Part shown: piece by piece, positions 7,380 through 13,023 of the stretch
How the letters are laid out: every line of letters starts with the position of its first letter
How positions within the stretch are numbered: position 1 is the first letter of the stretch
From: Salinirussus sp.
Lineage (GTDB): Archaea > Halobacteriota > Halobacteria > Halobacteriales > Haloarculaceae
Assembly (NCBI GenBank): GCA_028275005.1
Contig: JAQCNN010000274.1
Location: forward strand, 1-16,467
DNA length: 16,467 nt
Direction: 5' to 3'
Position numbers and translations under genes: made by a program
The notes under the pieces: model-generated
The model's input: only the letters and a program-made list of their open reading frames with translations
Databases searched by the model: none
Told to the model about the DNA's origin: nothing

Positions 7380-7387
7380 GAAAAGGG
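7380..7387 (-). promoter_or_regulatory. TATA-like promoter element of apbC
   Basis: Read on the minus strand, CCCTTTTC lies about 24-31 nt before the apbC ATG. This is the haloarchaeal position for a TATA box of a leaderless transcript. No Shine-Dalgarno precedes the ATG, consistent with leaderless translation. The assignment is by position and composition only. Confidence 0.4.
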
Positions 7388-7394
7388 TTGTGCA

Positions 7395-7463
7395 CGGGCA
7401 CAACCGCCGGTGTGACCAGCGGTGTCGGGTCGGCCTCGGTCCAGCCGCTCGACACCGTGCCCG
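7395..7463. repeat. Nested inverted repeat in the apbC / tRNA-Ser spacer
   Basis: CGGGCAC (7395-7401) pairs with GTGCCCG (7457-7463). Directly inside on the right arm, CGACACC (7450-7456) pairs with GGTGTCG (7421-7427), and CGGC/GCCG (7431-7434 and 7444-7447) could form the tip. The result is a branched or bulged stem-loop in the divergent intergenic region. It could be a terminator-like barrier, an operator or a small RNA fold; high GC content makes chance pairing possible. Confidence 0.3.
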
Positions 7464-7477
7464 CCCGTTTCGTTGTG

Positions 7478-7485
7478 TTTAAATA
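7478..7485 (+). promoter_or_regulatory. TATA box for the tRNA-Ser / S13 transcription unit
   Basis: TTTAAATA stands out in GC-rich surroundings and is the best TATA match in the window. It would place transcription start near 7508, giving a ~55-nt leader before the tRNA at 7564. This leader contains two short hairpins, GTACT-atg-AGTAC (7497-7509) and GGGGC-tcag-GCCCC (7519-7532), the second perhaps relevant to tRNA 5' processing. Confidence 0.65.
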
Positions 7486-7563
7486 CGCCGGGTGGGGTAC
7501 TATGAGTACAGTCGTGTAGGGGCTCAGGCCCCGAGTCCGCAAGGGCGCGAGTATCACCCGCGT

Positions 7564-7647
7564 GTCGTGGTAGCCAAGCTTGGCCCAAGGCGCAGGGTTG
7601 CTAACTCTGTGGCGCAAGCCTCCTGGGTTCGAATCCCAGCCACGACG
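7564..7647 (+). tRNA. tRNA-Ser(GCT)
   Basis: A complete class II tRNA with a long variable arm. The acceptor stem GTCGTGG (7564-7570) pairs perfectly with CCACGAC (7640-7646), and the discriminator base is G7647. The anticodon stem CAGGG/CTCTG encloses the loop TTGCTAA with anticodon GCT at 7600-7602, reading AGC/AGU serine codons. The variable stem is GGC-gcaa-GCC. The T arm is CTGGG-TTCGAAT-CCCAG. No intron is present and CCA is not encoded. It lies 19 nt before the S13 gene, so the tRNA and the ribosomal protein operon are probably cotranscribed. Confidence 0.96.
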
Positions 7648-7666
7648 TGCACCAGCAAACCCACAT

Positions 7667-8185
7667 ATGAGCGCAGAACAACCTGATGACGCGGACGAGC
7701 AGGACGAGGACATCCAGTACTTCGTCCGCATCGGACAGAACGACCTCGACGGCACCAAGTCCGTCGAACGGTCGTTGACAGAACTGAACGGCATCGGGCA
7801 CCGGGCCGTCCGGATCATCGCCGAAAAGGCCGGCGTCGACCGCCGCGAGACGATCGGTGAACTCGATGACGAGAAGATCGACGAGATCGTCGACCTCGTC
7901 GATGGCTTTGCCGAGGAGGTGCCGGACTGGCTCACCAACCACCGCAACGACTTCTTCGACGGCGAGACGACCCACCAGACCGGCAGTGAACTCGACCTCA
8001 CCCGCCAGCAGGATATCAACCGGATGAAGATGATAGACTCCTACAAGGGCATGCGCCACAAGCGCGGCCAGAAGGTCCGCGGCCAGCGGACGAAGTCCAC
8101 GGGCCGGACCGAGGGGACGATCGGGGTCAACATCGAGGCGATAAAGGAGGAACAGGCCGAGGAAGCGGAGGCAGGTGAGGAGTAA
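7667..8185 (+). CDS. rps13: 30S ribosomal protein S13 (uS13)
   Basis: This small-subunit head protein of 172 residues contacts the P-site tRNA and 5S/23S bridges. An acidic N-terminal extension (residues 1-15) precedes the S13 core starting IQYFVRIGQNDLDGTKSV. The helix-two-turn-helix segment TELNGIGHRAVRII and the C-terminal basic motif SYKGMRHKRGQKVRGQRT are intact, and the length is normal for haloarchaea. The ATG at 7667 is chosen because an earlier in-frame start lies inside the tRNA-Ser gene. There is no Shine-Dalgarno in the 19-nt gap after the tRNA, so processing of the tRNA 3' end could itself create a nearly leaderless mRNA. The stop overlaps the S4 start by 1 bp (TAATG). Confidence 0.96.
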   Translation: MSAEQPDDADEQDEDIQYFVRIGQNDLDGTKSVERSLTELNGIGHRAVRIIAEKAGVDRRETIGELDDEKIDEIVDLVDGFAEEVPDWLTNHRNDFFDGETTHQTGSELDLTRQQDINRMKMIDSYKGMRHKRGQKVRGQRTKSTGRTEGTIGVNIEAIKEEQAEEAEAGEE

Positions 8186-8706
8186 TGGCGCTTGGTAGCA
8201 ACACGAAGGCCTACGAGACACCGAATCACCCCTACCAGGGCGAGCGTATCGCCGAGGAGTCCGGGCTGGTCGGCAAGTACGGCCTCAAGAACAAGGAGGA
8301 ACTCTGGCGCTCCCAGTCCAAGCTGCGCAACTACCGCCGCGAGGCCCGGAAGCTGCTCGGTCGGGCGCAGGGCGACGCCGGCAGCGCCGAGGAGTCCGCG
8401 GAGTTTCTCGCCCGGCTGAAGCGCATCGGTGTGCTCGGCAGCGAGGACTCGCTCGACGACGTGCTGTCACTGGACGTCACCGACGTCCTCGAACGCCGCC
8501 TGCAGACGGTCGTCTACCGGAAGGGCTACGCCAACACGCCCCAGCAGGCCCGGCAGTTCATCAGCCACGGCCACATCACGGTCGACGGCCAGCGGGTCGG
8601 TATCGCCTCCTACACCGTCGAGGAGGCCGAGGAGGACAGTGTCGGCTTCGACAGCACCTCGCCGCTGACGGACGAACTCCACCCAGAACGAGCGGAGGAC
8701 CAATAA
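8185..8706 (+). CDS. rps4: 30S ribosomal protein S4 (uS4)
   Basis: This 16S rRNA-binding assembly protein of the small-subunit body has 173 residues. The archaeal S4 N-terminus (YETPNHPYQGERIAEE, then YGLKNKEELWRSQSKLRNYR) is followed by an S4 RNA-binding domain at ~100-165 (LERRLQTVVYRKGYA, then ARQFISHGHITVDGQRV). Like other archaeal S4 proteins it lacks the bacterial N-terminal zinc motif. AGGTGA at 8173-8178 is a Shine-Dalgarno with a 6-nt spacer. The start overlaps the S13 stop by 1 bp and the stop overlaps the S11 start by 1 bp. Confidence 0.97.
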   Translation: MALGSNTKAYETPNHPYQGERIAEESGLVGKYGLKNKEELWRSQSKLRNYRREARKLLGRAQGDAGSAEESAEFLARLKRIGVLGSEDSLDDVLSLDVTDVLERRLQTVVYRKGYANTPQQARQFISHGHITVDGQRVGIASYTVEEAEEDSVGFDSTSPLTDELHPERAEDQ

Positions 8707-9086
8707 TGGCAGACGAGAAATGGGGCATCGCCCACGTGCACGCATCGTTCAACAACACCATCATCACGGTCACCGACGAGACCGGCGCCGAGACGCTGGC
8801 GAAGTCAAGCGGCGGAACGGTCGTCAAGCAAAACCGGGACGAGGCCTCACCGTACGCGGCGATGCAGATGGCCGAGACCGTCGCGGAGAAGGTCCTCGCA
8901 CAGGGGATCGACGGCGTCGATGTCCGCGTCCGCGGGCCGGGTGGCAACCAGCAGCAGAACCCCGGGCCGGGCGCGCAGGCGACTATCCGTGCGCTCGCCC
9001 GCGCCGGCCTCGAGATCGGCCGTATCGAGGACGTGACCCCTATCCCCCACGACGGGACCCGCGGTCCAAAGAACGCGGGCTTCTGA
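8706..9086 (+). CDS. rps11: 30S ribosomal protein S11 (uS11)
   Basis: This small-subunit platform protein of 126 residues interacts with 16S rRNA near the mRNA exit. The motif WGIAHVHASFNNTIITVTD at ~6-24, the central VRGPGGNQQQNPGPGAQATI and the C-terminal DVTPIPHDGTRGPKNAGF are diagnostic. The end is less basic than in bacterial or eukaryotic S11, as usual for haloarchaea. A GGAGG Shine-Dalgarno at 8694-8698 lies 7 nt before the ATG. It sits between S4 and Rpo3 as in most archaea. Confidence 0.97.
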   Translation: MADEKWGIAHVHASFNNTIITVTDETGAETLAKSSGGTVVKQNRDEASPYAAMQMAETVAEKVLAQGIDGVDVRVRGPGGNQQQNPGPGAQATIRALARAGLEIGRIEDVTPIPHDGTRGPKNAGF

Positions 9087-9088
9087 CA

Positions 9089-9865
9089 ATGAGCGACTAC
9101 GAGGTCGAGTTCGTCGACCAGTCCGAGCGCGACACGACGTTTCTGGTCCGCGGGATCACCCCCGCCTTCGCGAACGGGATCCGCCGCGCGATGGTCGCGG
9201 ACGTGCCCACCTTCAGCATCGACACCGTTCGCGTCATCGAGAACTCGAGTGTCATGTTCGACGAGCAGATCGGCCTCCGGCTCGGGCTGGTGCCGCTGAC
9301 CACACCACTCGACGACTTCGAGATAGGCGACACGGTGACACTGTCGATAGACGTCGAGGGCCCCGACACCGCCTACTCGGGGGATATCGTCTCCAGTGAC
9401 CCGATGGTCGGCCCGGCCGACGACCACATCCCGGTCATCGACCTCAAGGAGGGACAGCGGCTGGAGGTAGAGGCCGACGCGGTGCTCGACGTGGGCCGGG
9501 AACACGCCAAACACCAGGGTGGTGTTGCGGTCGCGTACCGGCACCTCCAGCGCGTCGACGTTGTCGGCGACCGTGAGGAGTTCGCCGACGAGGAACCACA
9601 GATCCTCCGTGGCGTCATCGAGGAGGCGGAGGCAGAACACGCGGCGGGCGACGTCGAGAACGGGGACCTGGTCCCCGCGGAGGCCTTCGACAACGACCTC
9701 ACCCGGCGGTACCCCGGGAAGGAGGTCGAGGCCCACGACGTGGACAACGCCTTCGTGTTCAGCGTCGAGACCGACGGCTCCTTCAGCGTCGACGAACTCG
9801 TCGTCCGGGCCGTCGGGACGCTCGACGACCGGGCGGCGGAGCTAAAGGAGGCACTCCAGCTGTGA
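9089..9865 (+). CDS. rpoD: DNA-directed RNA polymerase subunit D (Rpo3)
   Basis: This archaeal counterpart of the bacterial alpha N-terminal domain / eukaryotic RPB3 has 258 residues and nucleates RNA polymerase assembly with Rpo11, Rpo10 and Rpo12. The dimerisation domain begins VEFVDQSERDTTFLVRGITP, followed by FANGIRRAMVADVPTFSID. An inserted domain spans ~60-160, and the dimerisation fold resumes at AFVFSVETDGSFSVDELVV (~222-240). The protein has no cysteine at all, so it cannot bind the Fe-S cluster found in some archaeal Rpo3 proteins such as that of Sulfolobus; this agrees with what is known of haloarchaea. The gene begins 3 nt after the S11 stop and ends the first section of the block. 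Confidence 0.97.
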   Translation: MSDYEVEFVDQSERDTTFLVRGITPAFANGIRRAMVADVPTFSIDTVRVIENSSVMFDEQIGLRLGLVPLTTPLDDFEIGDTVTLSIDVEGPDTAYSGDIVSSDPMVGPADDHIPVIDLKEGQRLEVEADAVLDVGREHAKHQGGVAVAYRHLQRVDVVGDREEFADEEPQILRGVIEEAEAEHAAGDVENGDLVPAEAFDNDLTRRYPGKEVEAHDVDNAFVFSVETDGSFSVDELVVRAVGTLDDRAAELKEALQL

Positions 9866-9904
9866 GCGCCCGTGCCCCACAACCCCGGGCCGGCCGTACC
9901 GTGA

Positions 9905-9925
9905 CCCCGCCGGAGAGCGGCGGGG
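9905..9925 (+). terminator. GC-rich hairpin after rpoD
   Basis: CCCCGCCG (9905-9912) and CGGCGGGG (9918-9925) form a perfect 8-bp stem with the loop GAGAG, 40 nt after the rpoD stop. There is no T-tract, which archaeal termination normally uses, so this may be an mRNA 3' stabilising or processing structure rather than a true terminator. Confidence 0.3.
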
Positions 9926-9948
9926 CCGCGGCGGCCGGCGCCCGTTCC

Positions 9949-9963
9949 GAAAGCGGTTTGTGG
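9949..9963 (+). promoter_or_regulatory. Possible promoter of tRNA-Leu / L18e unit
   Basis: GAAAGCGGTTTGTGG is the least GC-rich stretch before tRNA-Leu. Its TTTG core (9957-9960) lies about 29-32 nt before the tRNA 5' end, a plausible distance for archaeal transcription start just before the tRNA. The TATA match is weak, so read-through from the rpoD unit is also possible. Confidence 0.35.
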
Positions 9964-9988
9964 GGCCCGGCAGTAGCAACGAACACGT

Positions 9989-10073
9989 GCAGGGATAGCC
10001 AAGTCTGGCCAACGGCGCAGCGTTCAGGGCGCTGTCCCGTAGGGGTCCGCAGGTTCAAATCCTGCTCCCTGCA
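9989..10073 (+). tRNA. tRNA-Leu(CAG)
   Basis: A complete class II tRNA. The acceptor stem GCAGGGA (9989-9995) pairs with TCCCTGC (10066-10072); the discriminator is A10073. The anticodon stem CAGCG/CGCTG encloses the loop TTCAGGG with anticodon CAG at 10025-10027, reading CUG, the common leucine codon in this GC-rich genome. The variable arm contains CCC-gta-GGG, and the T arm is GCAGG-TTCAAAT-CCTGC. No intron is present and CCA is not encoded. As I recall, in Haloarcula marismortui the tRNA-Leu at this place is cotranscribed with the L18e/L13/S9 operon. Confidence 0.96.
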
Positions 10074-10078
10074 TCTTC

Positions 10079-10102
10079 CGGCTCGACCGAACAGGAGAGC
10101 CG
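10079..10102 (+). other. Stem-loop just downstream of tRNA-Leu
   Basis: CGGCTC (10079-10084) and GAGCCG (10097-10102) form a 6-bp stem with a 12-nt loop, starting 6 nt after the tRNA 3' end. It may help define tRNA 3' processing or form the first element of the L18e leader. Confidence 0.35.
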
Positions 10103-10118
10103 TGAAACGCGACCGAGC

Positions 10119-10179
10119 GGACCCACGCTGTGGGGACTACAGCGGCCGAGCGCGGCCGCCTGTCCACCGGTGTGGGTCC
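10119..10179 (+). promoter_or_regulatory. Long irregular hairpin in the L18e operon leader
   Basis: Sixty-one nucleotides fold into one long stem. GGACCCAC (10119-10126) pairs with GTGGGTCC (10172-10179). Then GTGG (10130-10133) pairs with CCAC (10164-10167). The tip is CAGCGGCCG (10140-10148) with CGGCCG plus CTG (10153-10162, C10159 bulged), closed by an AGCG tetraloop. It ends 17 nt before the AGGAGGT Shine-Dalgarno of L18e. Position and regularity suggest a ribosomal-protein binding leader or RNA processing signal; this is inference from the fold alone. Confidence 0.5.
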
Positions 10180-10196
10180 TGCTCTGTGCACTTTTC

Positions 10197-10203
10197 AGGA
10201 GGT
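10197..10203 (+). promoter_or_regulatory. Strong Shine-Dalgarno site for L18e
   Basis: AGGAGGT lies 5 nt before the ATG at 10209 and matches the archaeal anti-Shine-Dalgarno perfectly. In a genome where first genes are mostly leaderless, this indicates that L18e is translated from a leadered transcript, so the upstream hairpin would be part of the mRNA. Confidence 0.75.
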
Positions 10204-10208
10204 AGGTC

Positions 10209-10559
10209 ATGAGCAAGACAAACCCGAGACTCAGTAGTCTCATCGCCGACCTGAAGTCGGCCGCCCGAAACGGCGGCGGCGACGTCTGGAGTGATGTCGC
10301 CGACCGCCTGGAGAAACCGCGGCGCACCCACGCCGAAGTCAACCTGGGCCGCATCGAGCGGTACGCCCGGGAGGACGAGACGGTCGTGGTGCCAGGGAAG
10401 GTCCTCGGCAGCGGCGTCCTCCGGAAGGAGGTCACCGTCGCCGCCGTGGACTTCTCCGGGACGGCCGAGACGAAGATCGGGCAGGCCGGTGAGACAAAGC
10501 GACTCGAACAGGCACTCGAAGACAACCCCGACGGCACGAACGTGCGGGTGATCCGATGA
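10209..10559 (+). CDS. rpl18e: 50S ribosomal protein L18e (eL18)
   Basis: This is an archaeal/eukaryotic large-subunit protein related in fold to bacterial L15, 116 residues. The family pattern is complete: TNPRLSSLIADLK at the N-terminus, then VNLGRIERYAREDETVVVPG, VLGSGVLRKEVTVAAVDFSG and a C-terminal NPDGTNVRVIR. The length is normal for haloarchaea. It is the first protein gene of the tRNA-Leu section, preceded by a perfect Shine-Dalgarno and a structured leader. It overlaps the L13 start by 4 bp (ATGA). Confidence 0.97.
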   Translation: MSKTNPRLSSLIADLKSAARNGGGDVWSDVADRLEKPRRTHAEVNLGRIERYAREDETVVVPGKVLGSGVLRKEVTVAAVDFSGTAETKIGQAGETKRLEQALEDNPDGTNVRVIR

Positions 10560-11038
10560 GCGTCGCGGAGTTCGACGCCGACCTCGTGGTCGACGCCCAG
10601 GACTGTATCCTGGGGCGTGTGGCCTCACAGGTCGCCGAACAGGCACTCGACGGCGAGCGGATCGCCGTCGTCAACGCCGAGGCGTCGGTCATCACCGGCC
10701 GCGAGAACCAGCTGGTCGAGAAGTACCAGAAGCGCCGGGAGATCGGCTCGGACCGCGGGCCCGCATACCCCCGCCGGCCCGACCGCATCTTCAAGCGGTC
10801 GGTCCGCGGGATGGTCCCGCACAAGCGGCCCCGTGGCCGCGAGGCTATCGAGAACGTCCGGGTCTACGTGGGCAACCCCTACGAGGGCAGCGCTGGCCCG
10901 CAGGGCCAGCGAGGCGGAGACGGCGAAGCCGCCGAAGCGGAGGTTCTCGAAGGGACGTCGCTGGACCGGCTCTCGAACATCAAGTTCGTCCAGCTGGGCG
11001 ACATCAGCGAAGCACTCGGAGCAAACGTGACATGGTAA
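10556..11038 (+). CDS. rpl13: 50S ribosomal protein L13 (uL13) with a ~15-residue insertion
   Basis: This 23S rRNA-binding large-subunit protein is 160 residues long. Conserved parts include DAQDCILGRVASQVAEQAL, VNAEASVITGRE, IFKRSVRGMVPHKRPRGREA and a C-terminal TSLDRLSNIKFVQLG. Haloarchaeal L13 such as that of Haloarcula is, as I recall, about 145 residues. The excess sits between VYVGNPYE and EVLEGTSLD, where a Gly/Ala/Glu/Gln-rich loop (residues ~110-126) is inserted. The DNA for this loop carries a perfect 9-bp hairpin at 10891-10911. The core is intact, so the protein should be functional. It overlaps L18e by 4 bp and S9 by 7 bp. Confidence 0.95.
   Translation: MSVAEFDADLVVDAQDCILGRVASQVAEQALDGERIAVVNAEASVITGRENQLVEKYQKRREIGSDRGPAYPRRPDRIFKRSVRGMVPHKRPRGREAIENVRVYVGNPYEGSAGPQGQRGGDGEAAEAEVLEGTSLDRLSNIKFVQLGDISEALGANVTW
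10891..10911 (+). repeat. Perfect inverted repeat inside the L13 gene
   Basis: CGCTGGCCC (10891-10899) and GGGCCAGCG (10903-10911) are exact complements around the 3-nt loop GCA. The repeat lies in the segment of L13 that is extra compared with close relatives, which points to a small insertion or duplication rather than selection on the protein alone. It encodes a Ala-Gly-Pro-Gln-Gly-Gln-type loop. Confidence 0.6.
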
Positions 11039-11430
11039 CGAACACATCCGGCAAGAAGAAGACGGCAATCGCACGCGCCACCGTCCGGGAGGGACAGGGC
11101 AAGGTGCGAGTCAACGCACGACCAGTCGAACTGATCGACCCGGAGCCGGCCCAGCTGAAGATGCTGGAGCCGTTTCGGGTCGCCGGCGAGGAGCTGCGCG
11201 ACGGCGTCGACATCGAGGTGTCCATCGAGGGCGGCGGTGTGATGGGCCAGGCCGACGCGGTCCGGACGGCTATTGCCCGCGGGCTCGTCCAGCACACGAA
11301 CGACGCCGAGTTGCGGGACGCGTACATGGACTTTGACCGGTCGCTGCTGGTCAACGACGTGCGACAGTCCGAACAGAAGAAGTGGGGCGGCCCGGGTGCC
11401 CGGGCCCGCTACCAGAAGTCCTACCGCTAA
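11032..11430 (+). CDS. rps9: 30S ribosomal protein S9 (uS9)
   Basis: This small-subunit head protein of 132 residues has a C-terminal tail that reaches the P-site tRNA. Visible hallmarks are GKKKTAIARATVREGQGKVR at ~7-26, GGGVMGQADAVRTAIARGL at ~67-85, and the basic end KKWGGPGARARYQKSYR with the terminal Arg that contacts tRNA. The ATG at 11032 lies inside the end of L13 (7-bp overlap). The next gene, rpoN, starts 2 nt after its stop. Confidence 0.97.
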   Translation: MVTNTSGKKKTAIARATVREGQGKVRVNARPVELIDPEPAQLKMLEPFRVAGEELRDGVDIEVSIEGGGVMGQADAVRTAIARGLVQHTNDAELRDAYMDFDRSLLVNDVRQSEQKKWGGPGARARYQKSYR

Positions 11431-11432
11431 CC

Positions 11433-11633
11433 ATGATGGTACCAGTCCGGTGTTTCACCTGTGGGAACGTCGTTGGCGAACACTGGGAGGAGTTCAAAGC
11501 GCGCACCCGCGAGGCCGAGGAGCCCGAGGACCCCGAGATGGTGCTCGACGAGCTCGGCGTGGAGCGACACTGCTGTCGCCGGATGCTCGTCTCACACAAG
11601 GACCTCGTGGATATCGTGGCACCCTACCAGTGA
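11433..11633 (+). CDS. rpoN: DNA-directed RNA polymerase subunit N (Rpo10)
   Basis: This small zinc-binding RNA polymerase subunit (RPB10 homologue) has 66 residues and helps dock the Rpo3/Rpo11 platform onto the large subunits. The zinc ligands are all present: Cys7 and Cys10 in VRCFTCGNVVG, and the adjacent Cys47-Cys48 in ERHCCRRML. It starts with Met-Met; either ATG (11433 or 11436) could be used. It begins 2 nt after S9, and its stop overlaps rpoK by 1 bp (TGATG). It is unrelated to bacterial sigma-54, which shares the symbol. Confidence 0.97.
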   Translation: MMVPVRCFTCGNVVGEHWEEFKARTREAEEPEDPEMVLDELGVERHCCRRMLVSHKDLVDIVAPYQ

Positions 11634-11812
11634 TGGCCCGGACCGACAGCCGCTACGAGAAGGCACGGATAATCGGGGCGCGAGCGCTGCAGGTCGCCTA
11701 CGGCGCGCCGGTGCTGGTCGACACCGACCAGACCCAGCCGATCCTCATCGCGGCCGAGGAGTACGACGCCGACGTTCTGCCCTTTACCGTCCGGCGGGGT
11801 GGCGACCGGTGA
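11633..11812 (+). CDS. rpoK: DNA-directed RNA polymerase subunit K (Rpo6, omega homologue)
   Basis: This is the archaeal RPB6/omega-type subunit, 59 residues, which clamps the largest polymerase subunit. The family core is complete: RYEKARIIGARALQVAYGAP at ~7-26, followed by PILIAAEEYDADVLPFTVRR. It lacks the long acidic N-terminus of eukaryotic RPB6, as usual in archaea. The start overlaps the rpoN stop by 1 bp, and the stop overlaps the enolase GTG by 4 bp. Confidence 0.96.
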   Translation: MARTDSRYEKARIIGARALQVAYGAPVLVDTDQTQPILIAAEEYDADVLPFTVRRGGDR

Positions 11813-13023
11813 CGCTGGTGACCGACGTGCGCCTGCGGCGCGTGCTCGACTCCCGGGGGAACCCGACTGTCGAGGCCGACGTCGAGACCGAGAGCGGCGG
11901 ATTCGGTCGCGCGAAGGCGCCGTCGGGAGCCAGCACGGGCGAGTACGAGGCCGTCGAGCTACCTGTCGAGGAGGCTATCGCCGCCGCCCGGGCGGAGGCG
12001 GTCCCCCGGCTGGTGGGTGAGGTCTATGCCGGCGACCAGCGCGAGGTCGACGCGGCCCTGCACGCCGCCGACGGCACCGACGACTTCTCGACTATCGGCG
12101 CGAACAGCGCGGTCGCGGTCTCGATGGCCGCCGCGAAGGCCGGGGCCGACGTCGCCGGCCTCCCCCTGTTCCAGCACCTCGGCGGGACCTTCCGTGGAGA
12201 CACCTTCCCGGTCCCCCTGGGGAACGTGGTCGGCGGCGGCGAGCACGCCGCCGACGCCACCGACATCCAGGAGTTCCTCGCGGCGCCGGTCGGTGCCCCC
12301 AGTGTCGAGGAGGCGGTCTTCGCGAACGCTGCCGTCCACAGTGCTGTTGGGGACCTGCTCGCGGAGCGCGGTGTCGCCTGTGGCAAGGGTGACGAGGGGG
12401 CGTGGGCCCCCTCAGTCGACGACAGTGAGGCGTTCGAGGTCGTCGCCGAGGCGGTCTCGCGTGTCGAGGACGACGTCGGCTTCGAGATTCGTCTCGGGCT
12501 CGATATGGCCGGCGCGGAGCTGTACGACGCCAGCAGCGGCGTCTACCGGTACGGCGACCGCGACCGGACCCCCGACGAGCAGGTCGAGTACGTGCTCGGG
12601 CTGGTCGAGGAGTACGACCTCGTCTACGTCGAGGACCCGCTCGACGAGGAGGACTTCGAGGGGTTCGCCCGGCTGACCGAGCGGGTCGGTTCCGGCCGGC
12701 CGGCACCGACGCTGGTCTGTGGTGACGACCTGTTCGTCACGAACGTCGAGCGTCTAGAGCGGGGTATCGAGACCGGCGCCGGAAACAGCATCCTGGTCAA
12801 GCCAAACCAGATCGGCACACTGACCGACGCGGTCGACGCCATCGAGCGCGCGGTTGGGGCGGGCTACGAGCCGGTGGTCTCCCACCGGAGCGGCGAGACC
12901 GAGGACACTACCATCGCCCACCTGGCGGTGGCGACCGATGCCCCCTACATCAAGACGGGCACGGTCGGCGGCGAACGCACAGCGAAACTGAACGAACTCA
13001 TCCGGATCGAACACAACACATGA
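11809..13023 (+). CDS. eno: Enolase (phosphopyruvate hydratase)
   Basis: This enzyme interconverts 2-phosphoglycerate and phosphoenolpyruvate in the cytosol (glycolysis and gluconeogenesis); 404 residues, normal length. Visible motifs are VLDSRGNPTVE (12-22), the mobile loop PSGASTGEYEAVEL (38-51) and GGGEHA (142-147). The Mg2+ ligands are Asp232 (LDMA), Glu275 (VYVEDPLDE) and Asp306 (CGDD). The catalytic Lys331 lies in LVKPNQIGTLTD, with His359 (SHRSGETED) and Lys382 (IKTGTVGGER). The GTG start at 11809 overlaps rpoK by 4 bp and places the conserved N-terminus correctly. A glycolytic gene embedded among translation and transcription genes is the known archaeal arrangement. The stop overlaps the S2 start by 4 bp. 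Confidence 0.97.
   Translation: MTLVTDVRLRRVLDSRGNPTVEADVETESGGFGRAKAPSGASTGEYEAVELPVEEAIAAARAEAVPRLVGEVYAGDQREVDAALHAADGTDDFSTIGANSAVAVSMAAAKAGADVAGLPLFQHLGGTFRGDTFPVPLGNVVGGGEHAADATDIQEFLAAPVGAPSVEEAVFANAAVHSAVGDLLAERGVACGKGDEGAWAPSVDDSEAFEVVAEAVSRVEDDVGFEIRLGLDMAGAELYDASSGVYRYGDRDRTPDEQVEYVLGLVEEYDLVYVEDPLDEEDFEGFARLTERVGSGRPAPTLVCGDDLFVTNVERLERGIETGAGNSILVKPNQIGTLTDAVDAIERAVGAGYEPVVSHRSGETEDTTIAHLAVATDAPYIKTGTVGGERTAKLNELIRIEHNT

Noticed and set aside
7492..7686. Small open frame spanning tRNA-Ser
   Set aside because: It crosses a complete tRNA gene in sense direction and has no conserved features; the RNA gene explains the sequence.
7357..8019. N-terminal extension of apbC to an upstream start
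   Set aside because: It would read antisense through tRNA-Ser and S13. The DUF59 domain starts right after the ATG at 7356, and a promoter element sits before that ATG.
8576..9736. Long minus-strand open frame opposite S11 and rpoD
   Set aside because: It runs against two certain genes, has no motif or promoter, and reflects third-position GC bias.
9989..10073. tRNA-Leu as an attachment site for an integrated element
   Set aside because: No integrase gene and no repeated copy of the tRNA 3' end is visible in the window. The downstream genes are the normal conserved operon.
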